NCBI RefSeq assembly: GCF_001015195.1
Contig: NZ_LDES01000052.1
Span: forward strand, 23,141 to 87,140
Direction: 5' to 3'
DNA length: 64,000 bases
Source: Sphingomonas sp. Y57
Lineage (GTDB): Bacteria > Pseudomonadota > Alphaproteobacteria > Sphingomonadales > Sphingomonadaceae
Shown here piece by piece: positions 55,556 through 64,000 of this stretch. Made by a program: the position numbers and the translations under genes. The stretch's first letter is position 1; each line of letters starts with the position of its first letter. Below the pieces are notes generated by a model. It worked only from the letters and a program-made list of their open reading frames with translations. It had not been told where the DNA came from and did no database searches.

Positions 55556-57094
55556 ATGTCGAGTGTGAACCTGTACCAGGCACTCCGTTTCTGGGCCACG
55601 CGCTGGCCCGAGCGGATCGCGGTCGACTGCGTCGGCCAGGAGATGCGCTGGGGCGAACTGCTGGCGCGCAGCGAAAGCATCGCCGCCGGCCTGTCCGCTG
55701 CCGGCGTGCGTCATGGCGACCGCATCGGTATCCTGATGCGCAACCGCGTCGAATTCCTGGAGGTGCTGTTCGCGGCTTTCCGGCTGGGCGCGGCCGCGAC
55801 GCTGCTCAATATCCGCTTCACACCGTCGGAGATGGTCTATCCGATCGAGGATGCGGGCCTCTCGCTGGTGGTGGCCGACAATCAATTGCTGCCGGCGATG
55901 GTGGACGCGATCGCGCGGCAGCCGGCACTCAAGGTCTATGCCACCGAGACCGGGGACGGCTTCCCGGCGCTCGACCAGCTTCGCGGCGATCCGGCCTGCC
56001 TGCCCGACGTGGCGGTAACCGCCGACGACATCGCGCTGATCTGCTACACGTCGGGCACGACGGGCTTTCCCAAGGGGGCGATGCTCAGTCACGGCAATAT
56101 CCGGGAGTCGGCGCTGGCCTGCGCGGTCAGTTCGGGGCTCACCTATGAAGACCGGGTGCTGGTGTCGCTGCCGATGGCCTATACCTGGGGTGCCTGCCAG
56201 GTGCTGCGCGAAGGCATATTGACCGGCGCCACCACGACGATCATCAACCCGACCGGCGATCCCGAGGCGCTGATCGACATCCTCGTCGACAAACGGATCA
56301 CCGCCTGGTCGGCGGTGGTGCTGCTGTTCGAGCGCATTCCCGAAAGCCCGCGCTTCCGCACCGTCGACTTCTCGAACCTGCGCCACGTCGTCACCGGCGC
56401 CGCCTCGCGCCACCTGCTGGAGATGTGGAGCAGCGTCGGCGTGCCGATCCGCCAGGCCTATGGGCTGACCGAGACGGCGGGTCACGCGACCCTGCTGTTC
56501 CACGACGATCCCGACCATGCGCGGGACAGCTCGGGCCGCGCGCTGTTGAACACCGAACTGCGGATCATCGACGACGAGGGCAGGCCGCTGCCGCCGGGCC
56601 AGCCGGGCGAGATCATCATCCGCGGGCCGATGGTGATGAAGGGCTATGTCAACAAGCCCGAGGAAACCGCGCGGACAATGATCGACGGCGAATGGCTGCG
56701 CACCGGGGACACCGGCATTCTCGACGAGCACGGCTTCCTGCGCGTCGTGGACCGGTCGAAGGACATGCTCAAGTCGGGCGGCCTCAACGTCTATCCGGCG
56801 GAGCTGGAGCGGGTCATCGCGGGCGTGCCCGGGCTGGAGGAGTTTGCCGTCATCGGCGTGCCCAGCGAGCGGTGGGGCGAAGTTCCGATGATCGTCGCGA
56901 ACGGATCGCAGCCGGTCGATCTGCCGGCGCTCAAGGCGCGATGCCGACAGGAGCTGGCCGACTACAAACGGCCGCACTTCCTGGTGGAGCACGGCAAGCC
57001 GCTGCCCCGGACCATGTCGGGCAAGGTGCTCAAGCGCGATCTGCGCCTCGAATATGGCGTGCCGCCGGCCCATGCGCTGTCGCTGAAGGACTGA
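55556..57094 (+). CDS. acyl-CoA synthetase (AMP-forming)
   Basis: A 512-residue ANL ligase starting at the ATG 55556 after GGGGAGGATCGA. Motifs: YTSGTTGFPKG (P-loop), QAYGLTETAGH, LRTGDTG, the hinge DRSKDMLKSGGLNVYPAELE, and the terminal lysine in MSGKVLKRDLR. It activates a carboxylic acid with ATP and CoA. It lies in the same direction 35 bp after the Rieske gene, so the two are co-transcribed from the TetR-type promoter. It is a distant paralogue of the ligase at 40.2 kb. Confidence 0.92.
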   Translation: MSSVNLYQALRFWATRWPERIAVDCVGQEMRWGELLARSESIAAGLSAAGVRHGDRIGILMRNRVEFLEVLFAAFRLGAAATLLNIRFTPSEMVYPIEDAGLSLVVADNQLLPAMVDAIARQPALKVYATETGDGFPALDQLRGDPACLPDVAVTADDIALICYTSGTTGFPKGAMLSHGNIRESALACAVSSGLTYEDRVLVSLPMAYTWGACQVLREGILTGATTTIINPTGDPEALIDILVDKRITAWSAVVLLFERIPESPRFRTVDFSNLRHVVTGAASRHLLEMWSSVGVPIRQAYGLTETAGHATLLFHDDPDHARDSSGRALLNTELRIIDDEGRPLPPGQPGEIIIRGPMVMKGYVNKPEETARTMIDGEWLRTGDTGILDEHGFLRVVDRSKDMLKSGGLNVYPAELERVIAGVPGLEEFAVIGVPSERWGEVPMIVANGSQPVDLPALKARCRQELADYKRPHFLVEHGKPLPRTMSGKVLKRDLRLEYGVPPAHALSLKD

Positions 57095-57166
57095 AGCCGG
57101 GCGGATGCGTTACCCCCCCTTGACGAAAGACCGTCCGGCGGGCGAAGGTCCGATATAAGCACGGTC

Positions 57167-57181
57167 GAGCGATAATCGGCC
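57167..57181 (+). promoter_or_regulatory. candidate IclR operator, site g
   Basis: GAGCGATAATCGGCC, 22 bp before the PQQ dehydrogenase ATG. It contains GATAAT as a likely -10 box. It is preceded by AAGCACGGT (57157-57165), which also precedes site h. Confidence 0.65.
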
Positions 57182-57203
57182 AAAAAATAGAGGAATGGGC
57201 TGA

Positions 57204-59069
57204 ATGTCGCTTCGTGTCGCCGCCGGTGCGGTATCCCTGTTGGCGATGCTGGGCGGGGCAGGCGTTCTGCTCGCCCAGGCCCGCCAGGAAATCCATCAGG
57301 CGGCCCCCGAGGAGAAGTCGACCACCTTTGGCCCCGGCGATACGGAATGGCGCTTCTACAACAACAGCGCCGACGGTCGCCGCTATACCGAGCTCGACCA
57401 GATCAACACCGCCACGATCGGCGCCATGACCGAGCTGTGTCGGGTCCGCGTCGGCGGGCCGGGGCCGTTCAGCAGCGGCATATTGATGGTGGAGGGACGG
57501 CTCTACGTCACGACCCGCCTGTCGACCGTCGCGCTCGACGCGACCAACTGCGACGTGCTTTGGAAATCCAACTACGTCCCTGAGCAGGCCGAGGTGTTCA
57601 ACACCCATCGCGGCGTCGCCTATGCCGATGGCATCGTCGTGCGCGGCACCACCGATGGCCGGATGATCGCCTATGATGCCGTATCCGGGCAGGAGAAGTG
57701 GCGCACCAAGGCGGCCGATCCGACCGTCGGCGAATTCTTTTCCTCGGCGCCGATCGCCTGGGATGGCAAGGTGTTCGAGGGCGTCGCCGGCGGCGACTGG
57801 GGCATCCAGGGCCGGGTGATGGCGTTCGACCTCAAGACCGGCGAGAAGCTCTGGTCGTTCAATACCATTCCCGGGCCGGGCGAATATGGCAACGACAGCT
57901 GGCCGGGTGACAGCTGGAAGCGCGGCGGCGGCGGCACCTGGACCAGCTACACGCTCGATCCCGAGACCGGCGAGCTGTTCGTGCCGGTCGCCAATCCCGC
58001 GATGTCCTTCGTCGGCGACGCCCGCAAGGGCGACAACCTCTTCTCCAACTCGGTGCTCGTGCTCGACGCGCGGACCGGCAAATATCGCTGGCATTACCAG
58101 ACACGGCCGCACGACACCCATGACATGGGCGTCACCTCGCCGCCGATCCTCGTCACCCTGAAGGACGGCCGCAAGGTCGTCGCGGTGACGCCGAAGGACG
58201 GCTATCTCTACCTGATCGACCGCAAGACCCATAAGCTGATCTACCGGGTCGCCGCGACGACGATCGCCAATCACGAGGTGGCGCCGACGGTCGAGGGGGT
58301 GCGCTACTGCCCGGGCATCTACGGCGGATCGGAATGGAGCAGCCCGGCCTTCGATCCGGTCAACCAGACGATCACCACCGGGCAGACCGACTGGTGCGTC
58401 ACGATCAAGCGCATGGACCCGCTGCCACCCTATAACCCGGGCAGCCTGTACATGGGCGGCAAACATGTCATGGACAAGGAAAGCGGCGGCTGGATCGCGG
58501 CGTTCGATGCGAAGAGCGGCAAGCCGCGCTGGAAGTACAAGACGCCCGCGCCGGTGGTGTCGGGCGTCACCCCCACCTCGGGTGGGCTGACCTTCGTCGG
58601 GGACATGGGCGGAACCTTCTACGCGTTCCGCAGCAGCGACGGTGAGCTGCTCCGCAAATGGGACACCGGCGGCGCGATCGCCGGCGGGGTGATCAGCTAC
58701 AAGGCTGGAGGCCGCCAATATGTCGCGATCACGTCGGGCAATATCTCGCGATCGAGCTGGCCGCAGGCGAGCGGGATCCCCTCCGTGGTGATCTACGGCC
58801 TGCCGGGCGGGAACGCGGCGGGCGTCGCGGCGGGCGATCCCGGCAAGGGCCGGTCGCTCTATGGCGCAACCTGCGTCGGCTGCCATGGCGCCGACGGCAA
58901 GGGCGGCGGCGGCGGACCCGCGCTGACAGGCGTTTCCGCGCGCTATTCTCATGCCGGGCTGATCGACGTCATCAAATATCCGCGCGCGCCGATGCCTGCG
59001 CTCTACCCCTCGGTCATCTCCGAGCAGGGCGTGGCCGACATCACCGCCTATGTCGAGACGCTGAAATGA
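57204..59069 (+). CDS. PQQ-dependent alcohol dehydrogenase with C-terminal cytochrome c (quinohaemoprotein)
   Basis: A 621-residue periplasmic enzyme. Signal peptide ~1-25 (VAAGAVSLLAMLGGAGVLLAQA). The eight-bladed propeller carries repeated tryptophan-docking motifs (VLWKSNYV, QEKWRTKAA, GEKLWSFNT, KYRWHYQTRPHDTHDMG, PRWKYKT). The C-terminal domain has CVGCH (557-561) for covalent haem and Met597 in APMPALYP as sixth ligand. The vicinal disulfide cysteine pair of methanol/ethanol dehydrogenases is not seen near the expected site, placing it with more divergent members. It oxidises a periplasmic alcohol to aldehyde or ketone. It overlaps the GMC gene by four bases. Confidence 0.9.
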   Translation: MSLRVAAGAVSLLAMLGGAGVLLAQARQEIHQAAPEEKSTTFGPGDTEWRFYNNSADGRRYTELDQINTATIGAMTELCRVRVGGPGPFSSGILMVEGRLYVTTRLSTVALDATNCDVLWKSNYVPEQAEVFNTHRGVAYADGIVVRGTTDGRMIAYDAVSGQEKWRTKAADPTVGEFFSSAPIAWDGKVFEGVAGGDWGIQGRVMAFDLKTGEKLWSFNTIPGPGEYGNDSWPGDSWKRGGGGTWTSYTLDPETGELFVPVANPAMSFVGDARKGDNLFSNSVLVLDARTGKYRWHYQTRPHDTHDMGVTSPPILVTLKDGRKVVAVTPKDGYLYLIDRKTHKLIYRVAATTIANHEVAPTVEGVRYCPGIYGGSEWSSPAFDPVNQTITTGQTDWCVTIKRMDPLPPYNPGSLYMGGKHVMDKESGGWIAAFDAKSGKPRWKYKTPAPVVSGVTPTSGGLTFVGDMGGTFYAFRSSDGELLRKWDTGGAIAGGVISYKAGGRQYVAITSGNISRSSWPQASGIPSVVIYGLPGGNAAGVAAGDPGKGRSLYGATCVGCHGADGKGGGGGPALTGVSARYSHAGLIDVIKYPRAPMPALYPSVISEQGVADITAYVETLK

Positions 59070-60673
59070 GCACGGACAGCCATGACTATGTGATCGTCGG
59101 CGCGGGATCGGCGGGGTGCGTGATGGCCTATCGGCTGTCCGAGGACCCGTCGAAGCGCGTGCTGCTGATCGAGGCTGGCGGCCCCGACCGCCACCCTTTC
59201 ATCCACATGCCCAAGGGCCTGGCCAAAATCATCGGCAACCTCAAGCTGATCTGGCCCTTCATGACCGAGGCGGAGGAGGCGTCGAACGGCCTGCCCGAAT
59301 ATTGGGCGCGGGGCCGGACCCTTGGCGGATCGAGCGCGATCAACGGCATGATGTATGTACGCGGGCACGCGGCGGACTATGAGGATCTGGCCGCGCGTAC
59401 CAGTGACGACTGGAACTGGGAACGGATCGGGGCGGCCTACAAGGCGCTCGAGGATCATGAACTGGGCGCGGGGCCGACGCGCGGCAAGGGCGGGCCGTTG
59501 CACGTCACCATGCCCGACGAGCGAAGCGCGTTGACCGATGCTTCGGTCGCGGCGGGCGAGGCGATGGGTTATCGGCAGATGGACGACGTCAACGACCCCG
59601 GCGATGCCGACCGGGTCGGCTATGCGCCACGCACCATCTGGCGAGGGCGGCGCGAAAGCGCGGCGTCGGCCTTCCTGAAGCCTGCCCGCAAACGGCCCAA
59701 TCTCACCGTTGTCACCGGCGTCGTCATCGATCGGCTGTCGTTCGATGGCGTCCGCGCGACCGGCGTGATCGGGACGCGCGGCGGCGTGGCCATCGAGTAT
59801 CGTGCGGAGCGGGAGGTGATCCTCGCGGCGGGCGCGCTGTCGACCCCGGCGATACTGCAGCGATCGGGCATCGGCCCGGCCGAGCATCTCGCCGCGGTCG
59901 GCGTGCCCTTGCGCTACGACAGCCCCGGCGTCGGCGCGAACCTGCGCGAGCATCGCGGCATCGTCATGCAGTGGAAGGTGAAGGACGGCGCATCGGAGAA
60001 CCGCCAGTTCGGCGGCTGGCGGCTGGCGCGGAACGCGATCCGCTATGTCCTCGACCGCAGCGGCCCGATGACGACCGCGGCCTATGAGATCGGCGCCTGG
60101 TTCCGCGTCCGGCCCGACAGCCCCCGGCCCGACGGCCAGTTCCTGATCGCGCCCTACACCTTCGACTATGACAGTCCGAAGCTCAGGGTCGAGCCGTTCG
60201 GCGGGCTCAACATCTGCGCCTATCCGCTGCGTCCCGCCTCGACCGGGACGGTGCGCATCCGGTCGGCCAGCCCCGCCGACCTGCCGGTGATCGTCCCGCG
60301 TTTCGGGTCGGCCGAGCCGGATCGGTCGATGACGGTCGAGCTGATGCGCCTCGCGCGCCGCTATGTCGGGCAATCGCCGCTCGCACCCTTCGTGGTCGAG
60401 GAGACGCGCCCCGGCCCGCGCTACCAGAGTGACGCCGAACTGGCCGAGGCGCATCGCCGCTTCGGCTATAATAATTACCATGCCTGCGGGACGTGCCGGA
60501 TGGGCAAGGATGCCGACGCGCCGGTCGACCCGCGGCTGCGCGTGCGCGGGGTGGAGGGGGTGCGGGTCGCCGACACCTCGATCTTCCCGGTCATGCTGGC
60601 CGGCAATACCCAGGCCCCGGCGATGGCGCTTGCCTGGCGCGGAGCCGACCTGATCATCGAGGATGCGGCCTGA
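59066..60673 (+). CDS. GMC-family FAD-dependent alcohol dehydrogenase/oxidase
   Basis: A 535-residue flavoenzyme. The start ATG overlaps the previous stop (ATGA, 59066-59069). FAD-binding GAGSAG at residues 12-17, GMC signature 1 ARGRTLGGSSAINGMMYVRG, signature 2 region GALSTPAILQRSGIGP, and the active-site histidine/asparagine pair in NNYHACGTCRMG and AGNTQAPAM. It is close to choline-dehydrogenase-like and PEG-dehydrogenase-like enzymes that oxidise primary alcohols and pass electrons to a membrane carrier. No signal peptide is visible, so it acts in the cytoplasm, unlike the PQQ enzyme. Confidence 0.92.
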   Translation: MSTDSHDYVIVGAGSAGCVMAYRLSEDPSKRVLLIEAGGPDRHPFIHMPKGLAKIIGNLKLIWPFMTEAEEASNGLPEYWARGRTLGGSSAINGMMYVRGHAADYEDLAARTSDDWNWERIGAAYKALEDHELGAGPTRGKGGPLHVTMPDERSALTDASVAAGEAMGYRQMDDVNDPGDADRVGYAPRTIWRGRRESAASAFLKPARKRPNLTVVTGVVIDRLSFDGVRATGVIGTRGGVAIEYRAEREVILAAGALSTPAILQRSGIGPAEHLAAVGVPLRYDSPGVGANLREHRGIVMQWKVKDGASENRQFGGWRLARNAIRYVLDRSGPMTTAAYEIGAWFRVRPDSPRPDGQFLIAPYTFDYDSPKLRVEPFGGLNICAYPLRPASTGTVRIRSASPADLPVIVPRFGSAEPDRSMTVELMRLARRYVGQSPLAPFVVEETRPGPRYQSDAELAEAHRRFGYNNYHACGTCRMGKDADAPVDPRLRVRGVEGVRVADTSIFPVMLAGNTQAPAMALAWRGADLIIEDAA

Positions 60674-60696
60674 CAGGGCCGGTAAGGAGAGGGTGC

Positions 60697-61734
60697 ATGG
60701 AATATCGCAGGCTCGGCGACAGCGGGCTGATCGTTTCCCGGCTGGCGCTGGGCGCCATGACCTTCACGAGCGGGACGCTCGACAAGGTCGATCCGGCGCA
60801 GGCCGAACGACTGGTCGGCCGTGCGATCGATGCCGGCGTCAATCTGTTCGATACCGCCGATGTCTATGATCGCGGCGAGTCCGAAAGCGTGCTGGGCAAG
60901 ATTCTCTCGCCGCACCGCCGCGACGTGGTGATCGCTACCAAGGCGGGCATCCGCAATGCGCGCGGGCTGCTCGCCGCCGGACTGTCGCGCCGCCATATCC
61001 TGATGTCGGTCGACGACAGCCTGCGCCGGCTGGGCACCGACTGGATCGATATCTATGTCGTCCACATCTTCGATCCGCTGACTCCGATCGACGAGACGCT
61101 CGAGGCGCTCGACGCGGTCGTGCGCGCGGGCAAGGTGCGCTACCTCGCCTTTTCAAACTGGCCGGCCTGGGCGGTGGCGGTCGCGATGGAGCGGCAGGCC
61201 GCGAACGGCTGGGCGCGTTTCACCCATGGGCAGATGTTCTATTCGCTGCTCGGCCGCGACATCGAGCGTGACATGCTGCCGGTGATGGACCGCTACGGGT
61301 TGGGTCTGACGGTGTGGAGCCCGCTCGCCTTCGGCTTCCTGTCGGGCAAGTTCACCCGCGAGACGCTGGGGGCCGAGGGATCGCGCTTCGCCAAGGGCGA
61401 CATGCTCGGCTTCGACAAGGATGCTGCCTTCGCGCTGCTCGACCGGATGCGCGACATCGCGGCGGCGCGGGGGATCAGCGTGCCGCAGCTCGCCTATGCC
61501 TGGCTCCTCGCCAGGCCCGAGGTGTCGAGCATACTCGTCGGCGCGACCCGGCCCGAACAGCTGGACGACAATCTCGCCGCCGCGGAGATCGTCCTGCCCG
61601 CCGAGGACATCGCCACGCTCGATGATCTCACCAGGCCGGCGAGGACCTATCCCTATTGGATGATCGACGACCATGGGGATCGCAAGCGGCGGCAGGCCCT
61701 GGCGCCGATTGACAGGCATGGGGGGCTCGGATAA
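60697..61734 (+). CDS. aldo/keto reductase
   Basis: A 345-residue AKR starting after GTAAGGAGAGGGTGC. The tetrad is Asp52, Tyr57, Lys82 and His123 (FDTADVYDRG, IATKAG, YVVHIFDP). The C-terminal half shows the Yajo/AKR11-13-like WSPLAFGFLSGKFT and the NADPH loop ILVGATRPEQLDDN. It interconverts a carbonyl and an alcohol using NADPH. Third gene of the PQQ/GMC/AKR unit, 23 bp after the GMC stop. Confidence 0.92.
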   Translation: MEYRRLGDSGLIVSRLALGAMTFTSGTLDKVDPAQAERLVGRAIDAGVNLFDTADVYDRGESESVLGKILSPHRRDVVIATKAGIRNARGLLAAGLSRRHILMSVDDSLRRLGTDWIDIYVVHIFDPLTPIDETLEALDAVVRAGKVRYLAFSNWPAWAVAVAMERQAANGWARFTHGQMFYSLLGRDIERDMLPVMDRYGLGLTVWSPLAFGFLSGKFTRETLGAEGSRFAKGDMLGFDKDAAFALLDRMRDIAAARGISVPQLAYAWLLARPEVSSILVGATRPEQLDDNLAAAEIVLPAEDIATLDDLTRPARTYPYWMIDDHGDRKRRQALAPIDRHGGLG

Positions 61735-61754
61735 TTTTCAATTAAAGCACGGTA

Positions 61755-61769
61755 CGTCGATAATCGCAC
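61755..61769 (+). promoter_or_regulatory. candidate IclR operator, site h
   Basis: CGTCGATAATCGCAC (13 of 15 to consensus), 39 bp before the P450 ATG. GATAAT (61759-61764) is 18 bp after TTTTCA and fits a -10 box. AAGCACGGT precedes it at 61745-61753, as at site g. Confidence 0.7.
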
Positions 61770-61808
61770 AATGCGAGGATGGTGGCCGGTGCTGCCGAGA
61801 GAGGTGAG

Positions 61809-63020
61809 ATGGCCGACCAGTCCTTGCGCGAGCTCGTTCCCGATCATGTCGCCGACGAGCAGATCGTCGACTATGACTATTTCAACGACCATCGTTTCGG
61901 CGTCGACCTGCAGGCCGGCCAGCATCGCCTCCACGCCGAGGCGCCCGATATCTTCTACACGCCGCGCAACGGGGGCTTCTGGGTGGTCACCCGCTATGAG
62001 CTGATGGAGAAGGTGCTCCGCGACACGGAGCATTTCTCCAACCGCGAGCTCGACATTCCCAAGTCGAACAGCCCCTATGTGATGATCCCGCTGAACCTCG
62101 ATCCGCCCGATCATCTGCCGTTCCGCATGGCGCTGATGCGCCATTTCGATCCCAAGACGATCCGCGCCATGGAGCCCAAGCTGCGGGGCTGGGCGAACCG
62201 GCTGATCGATGCGGTCGTCGATCGGGGCGAGTGCGAGTTCGCCGAGCAGGTCGGCGCCGCCTTCCCGGTGTCGGTGTTCATGGAACTGATGGGCCTGCCG
62301 CTCGATCGTTTCGAGGAATTTCGCGACATCGTCCTGGAATATTTCGGCCGCACCACGGTCGAGCGCCGCATCGAACTGCAGGAGCGGATGATGGCGGTGA
62401 TGTGGGCGGAGTTCGAGAAGCGCCGCACCGAGCCACGCGACGACCTGATGAGCAAGCTGGTCGCCGAACAGGTGCGCGGCCGGCCGCTCACCGACGACGA
62501 GCTGCGCTCGATCGGCTTCCTGCTGTTCATCGCCGGGCTCGACACGGTGGCGAACACGCTGAGCTTCACCTTCCGCCAGCTTGCGATCCACCCCGAATTG
62601 CAGGAGCGGCTTGCCGCCGATCCTGAGCTCGCGCCCGAATTCGTCGAGGAGGCCCTGCGCCGCTGCTCGATCGTCCAGCAGACCCGGCTGGTGAAGAAGG
62701 ATTTCGAGCTGGCCGGCGCGCAGTTCCGCGCGGGCGAGATGGTGGTCTGCCCGCTGGCGCTGGGTGGCATGGATGAGCGGCGCAATCCCGATCCGGAGGC
62801 GATCGACATCGACCGCAAGGAGCGTAGCCACCTGGCCTTCTCGACCGGACCGCATATCTGCATCGGCAATTTCCTGGCGCGGATGGAGATGAAGATCATG
62901 GTGCAGGAATGGTTGCGCCGTATCCCCCGCTTCCGCATCAAGCCCGGCACCGAGCCGCAATGGCGCGCGGGCGGCGTCGCCGCGCTGTCCGACCTCTACC
63001 TGCAATGGGACAGGGGCTGA
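61809..63020 (+). CDS. cytochrome P450, CYP101-like
   Basis: A 403-residue soluble P450. The ATG at 61809 follows GAGAGGTGAG and is preferred to one ten codons earlier. It resembles P450cam along its length: DIFYTPRNGGFWVVTRYEL near the N-terminus, IPLNLDPPDHLPFR, the I-helix FIAGLDTVANTLSF with the acid-threonine-like LDTV pair, and the haem loop FSTGPHICIGN with Cys351. CYP101 enzymes of sphingomonads hydroxylate terpenoids such as camphor and ionones. This suggests an alicyclic terpenoid-like substrate for the region. Redox partners are not encoded in the window. Confidence 0.92.
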   Translation: MADQSLRELVPDHVADEQIVDYDYFNDHRFGVDLQAGQHRLHAEAPDIFYTPRNGGFWVVTRYELMEKVLRDTEHFSNRELDIPKSNSPYVMIPLNLDPPDHLPFRMALMRHFDPKTIRAMEPKLRGWANRLIDAVVDRGECEFAEQVGAAFPVSVFMELMGLPLDRFEEFRDIVLEYFGRTTVERRIELQERMMAVMWAEFEKRRTEPRDDLMSKLVAEQVRGRPLTDDELRSIGFLLFIAGLDTVANTLSFTFRQLAIHPELQERLAADPELAPEFVEEALRRCSIVQQTRLVKKDFELAGAQFRAGEMVVCPLALGGMDERRNPDPEAIDIDRKERSHLAFSTGPHICIGNFLARMEMKIMVQEWLRRIPRFRIKPGTEPQWRAGGVAALSDLYLQWDRG

Positions 63021-63070
63021 CGGGGTTGGCTTCCCTCACAAACCGAGGTCCACGTTTTTGAAATCGGATC

Positions 63071-63100
63071 GTTCGTCTCTCGGCTTCGCTCGGGACGAAC
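63071..63100. repeat. REP-like palindrome between convergent genes
   Basis: GTTCGTCTCTCGGCTTCGCTCGGGACGAAC (in two parts: GTTCGTCTCTCGGC and TTCGCTCGGGACGAAC) has perfect GTTCGTC/GACGAAC arms and a CGGCTTCGCTCG apex. The form resembles short dispersed palindromes seen between convergent genes in sphingomonads. It may also act as a transcription barrier. Confidence 0.6.
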
Positions 63101-63107
63101 GGAATTT

Positions 63108-63698
63108 TCAAGCTGAATCGGGCGTAAGCCTGAACTCGTGGATCTCGGCCGCGCCGTCGGCGAGGTCCAGCGTCGCGCAGCTCAGTATGAAGCCATCCCC
63201 CACCAGGCGGCCCTGGCCGGCCGAGCCGGGGTTGACCACCAGTGTTGACCCGAGCTGCCGCGCCACCGGCTGATGGGTGTGGCCATAGAGCAATATGTCC
63301 TGCTCGACCTCGCCGAGGCTCGGGAAAGCCGGGCTGTGCGGGTAGAGATAGGTGAAGTCTCCGGGGTCGGCGGTGGCATGGGTCAGCAGCAGGCGGCGGC
63401 CGGCCAGTTCGGTCGCGATCTGCCGCGGCCGGCCTGCGAGCCAGTCGAGCAGTTCGGGATCGATCCAATCCGCCCTGCGGGCGCGCTCCCCTTCGCGGCC
63501 GAAGAAGCTGGCCTCGTGGTTGCCCCAGATGGTCAGCGCGTCGCGGCGTCGCAACTCGGCGACGACCTCATTCGAGAAGCGGTACTGGTTGATCGCGTCG
63601 CCCAGGCAGACGAGCCGATCGACCGGGCCCATCAGCGCGATGGCGTGCAGCAGGCCCGGCAGGTTGCCGTGCAGATCCGAGACGATGCCGAGCCGCAC
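63108..63698 (-). CDS. metallophosphoesterase (YfcE/calcineurin-like)
   Basis: A 196-residue phosphoesterase with GTG start. All dimetal motifs are present: SDLHGN, LGDAINQ, GNHEASFF, a mid histidine in THATADPG and GHTHQP. Small cytosolic members hydrolyse phosphodiesters or diadenosine polyphosphates. The gene begins 10 bp after the stop of the 3-hydroxyacyl-CoA dehydrogenase gene, so it shares that transcript; a functional link is not obvious. Confidence 0.9.
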   Translation of the reverse strand: MRLGIVSDLHGNLPGLLHAIALMGPVDRLVCLGDAINQYRFSNEVVAELRRRDALTIWGNHEASFFGREGERARRADWIDPELLDWLAGRPRQIATELAGRRLLLTHATADPGDFTYLYPHSPAFPSLGEVEQDILLYGHTHQPVARQLGSTLVVNPGSAGQGRLVGDGFILSCATLDLADGAAEIHEFRLTPDSA

Positions 63699-63708
63699 GG
63701 CGCCCCCG

Positions 63709-64000
63709 TCAGGCGGCGGCGCGCTGGCGCGCGAACATCGGGCCGCCGAGGTGGAGGGGCCAGCCGAGCCCCTTCACCAGGACGATGTCGATGTCGCCGG
63801 GGCGATAGGCGGTGCCTTCGTCCAGCAGGCGCTGGCCGGCGTCGGCGACGGCGTCCGCGATCGCCGCGAGGATCGCCTCCGGCTCCGCGCCGCCCGTCGC
63901 CTCGCCCGCGTCGGTCAGGCCGATCCAACCCTGGGGGAAGCCGGCTCCGACCAGCGCCGTCTCGATCGCGGCGGGGGGCGTGCCCGCCGCGACCAGCCGG
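63709..64000 (-). CDS. 3-hydroxyacyl-CoA dehydrogenase / FadB-like multifunctional enzyme, C-terminal end only
   Basis: The minus-strand frame entering from the right edge gives 96 residues to the stop at 63709-63711. [21 protein letters not shown] and the closing [20 protein letters not shown] then MFARQR match the C-terminal helical domain of 3-hydroxyacyl-CoA dehydrogenases (PF00725), in which homologues read DIDxVxVxGYGxPxxRGGPMF. The shape fits either a stand-alone enzyme or the end of the bifunctional hydratase/dehydrogenase FadB/FadJ. It would supply the hydration/oxidation steps of beta-oxidation for the region. The rest lies outside the window. Confidence 0.8.
   Translation of the reverse strand, partial: RLVAAGTPPAAIETALVGAGFPQGWIGLTDAGEATGGAEPEAILAAIADAVADAGQRLLDEGTAYRPGDIDIVLVKGLGWPLHLGGPMFARQRAAA

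Noticed and set aside
57030..58952. 640-residue open frame on the minus strand opposite the PQQ dehydrogenase
   Set aside because: The sense strand encodes a protein with clear propeller and haem motifs. The antisense frame has low-complexity composition and no motif.

Overview
The window looks like a chromosomal segment of an alphaproteobacterium, most likely a sphingomonad. The evidence is the high GC content, two TonB-dependent receptors, an aapJQMP-type amino-acid transporter, many short-chain dehydrogenases (SDRs), two P450s, and a PQQ dehydrogenase beside a GMC oxidoreductase. No rRNA, tRNA or CRISPR array was seen. The species cannot be named from the sequence.

Layout. 0-5.5 kb: the end of an AraC regulator, a LOG-type enzyme, an NDH-2-like flavoprotein, two small overlapping genes, an outer-membrane barrel, and a decayed O6-methylguanine-DNA methyltransferase gene. 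5.5-9.6 kb: an accessory patch. A truncated IS3-family element abuts a ParB/DNA-methyltransferase fusion, a DUF5681 protein and an AT-richer orphan gene. 9.6-18 kb: a tightly packed minus-strand operon with a PLP lyase, aapJ-Q-M-P, RidA, a PepSY membrane protein and an argininosuccinate-lyase-like enzyme with an export signal. 18.3-27.2 kb: an ABC ATPase with two ABC-2 permeases, a LysR regulator, a TonB-dependent receptor and an exported M20 peptidase. 27.4-33.5 kb: a czcCBA heavy-metal efflux operon led by a histidine-rich exported protein.

33.6-64 kb: a catabolic region for a hydrophobic, probably alicyclic (terpenoid- or steroid-like) carboxylic compound. It holds an IclR regulator, two MFS transporters, seven SDR-type genes including one frameshifted copy, two acyl-CoA synthetases, a thiolase, an Ltp2-like thiolase fold beside a DUF35 protein (steroid side-chain aldolase pattern), a CaiB-type CoA-transferase, a Rieske oxygenase, two P450s (one CYP101-like), PQQ and GMC alcohol dehydrogenases, an aldo/keto reductase, two hotdog thioesterases, a TonB-dependent receptor, a TetR regulator, and the end of a 3-hydroxyacyl-CoA dehydrogenase gene. 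SDR-type here means the six intact genes at 37.9, 38.7, 39.4 and 52.2 kb and elsewhere listed below, plus the broken one at 43.6 kb.

The strongest structural signal is regulatory. A 15-bp pseudopalindrome close to GTTCGATAATCGCAC occurs in eight intergenic regions between 34.9 and 61.8 kb, upstream of most catabolic operons. One copy sits just upstream of the IclR gene, so these genes probably form one IclR regulon. A second operator, built on AATCCAACGGTG, lies in three promoters and probably belongs to the TetR regulator at 53.6 kb. The receptor promoter at 49.1 kb carries both. The most unusual protein assembly is the periplasmic argininosuccinate-lyase-like enzyme with a PepSY protein, RidA, a PLP lyase and an amino-acid importer. 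It may be an undescribed scavenging route for N-substituted aspartates or metallophore-like amino-acid adducts.
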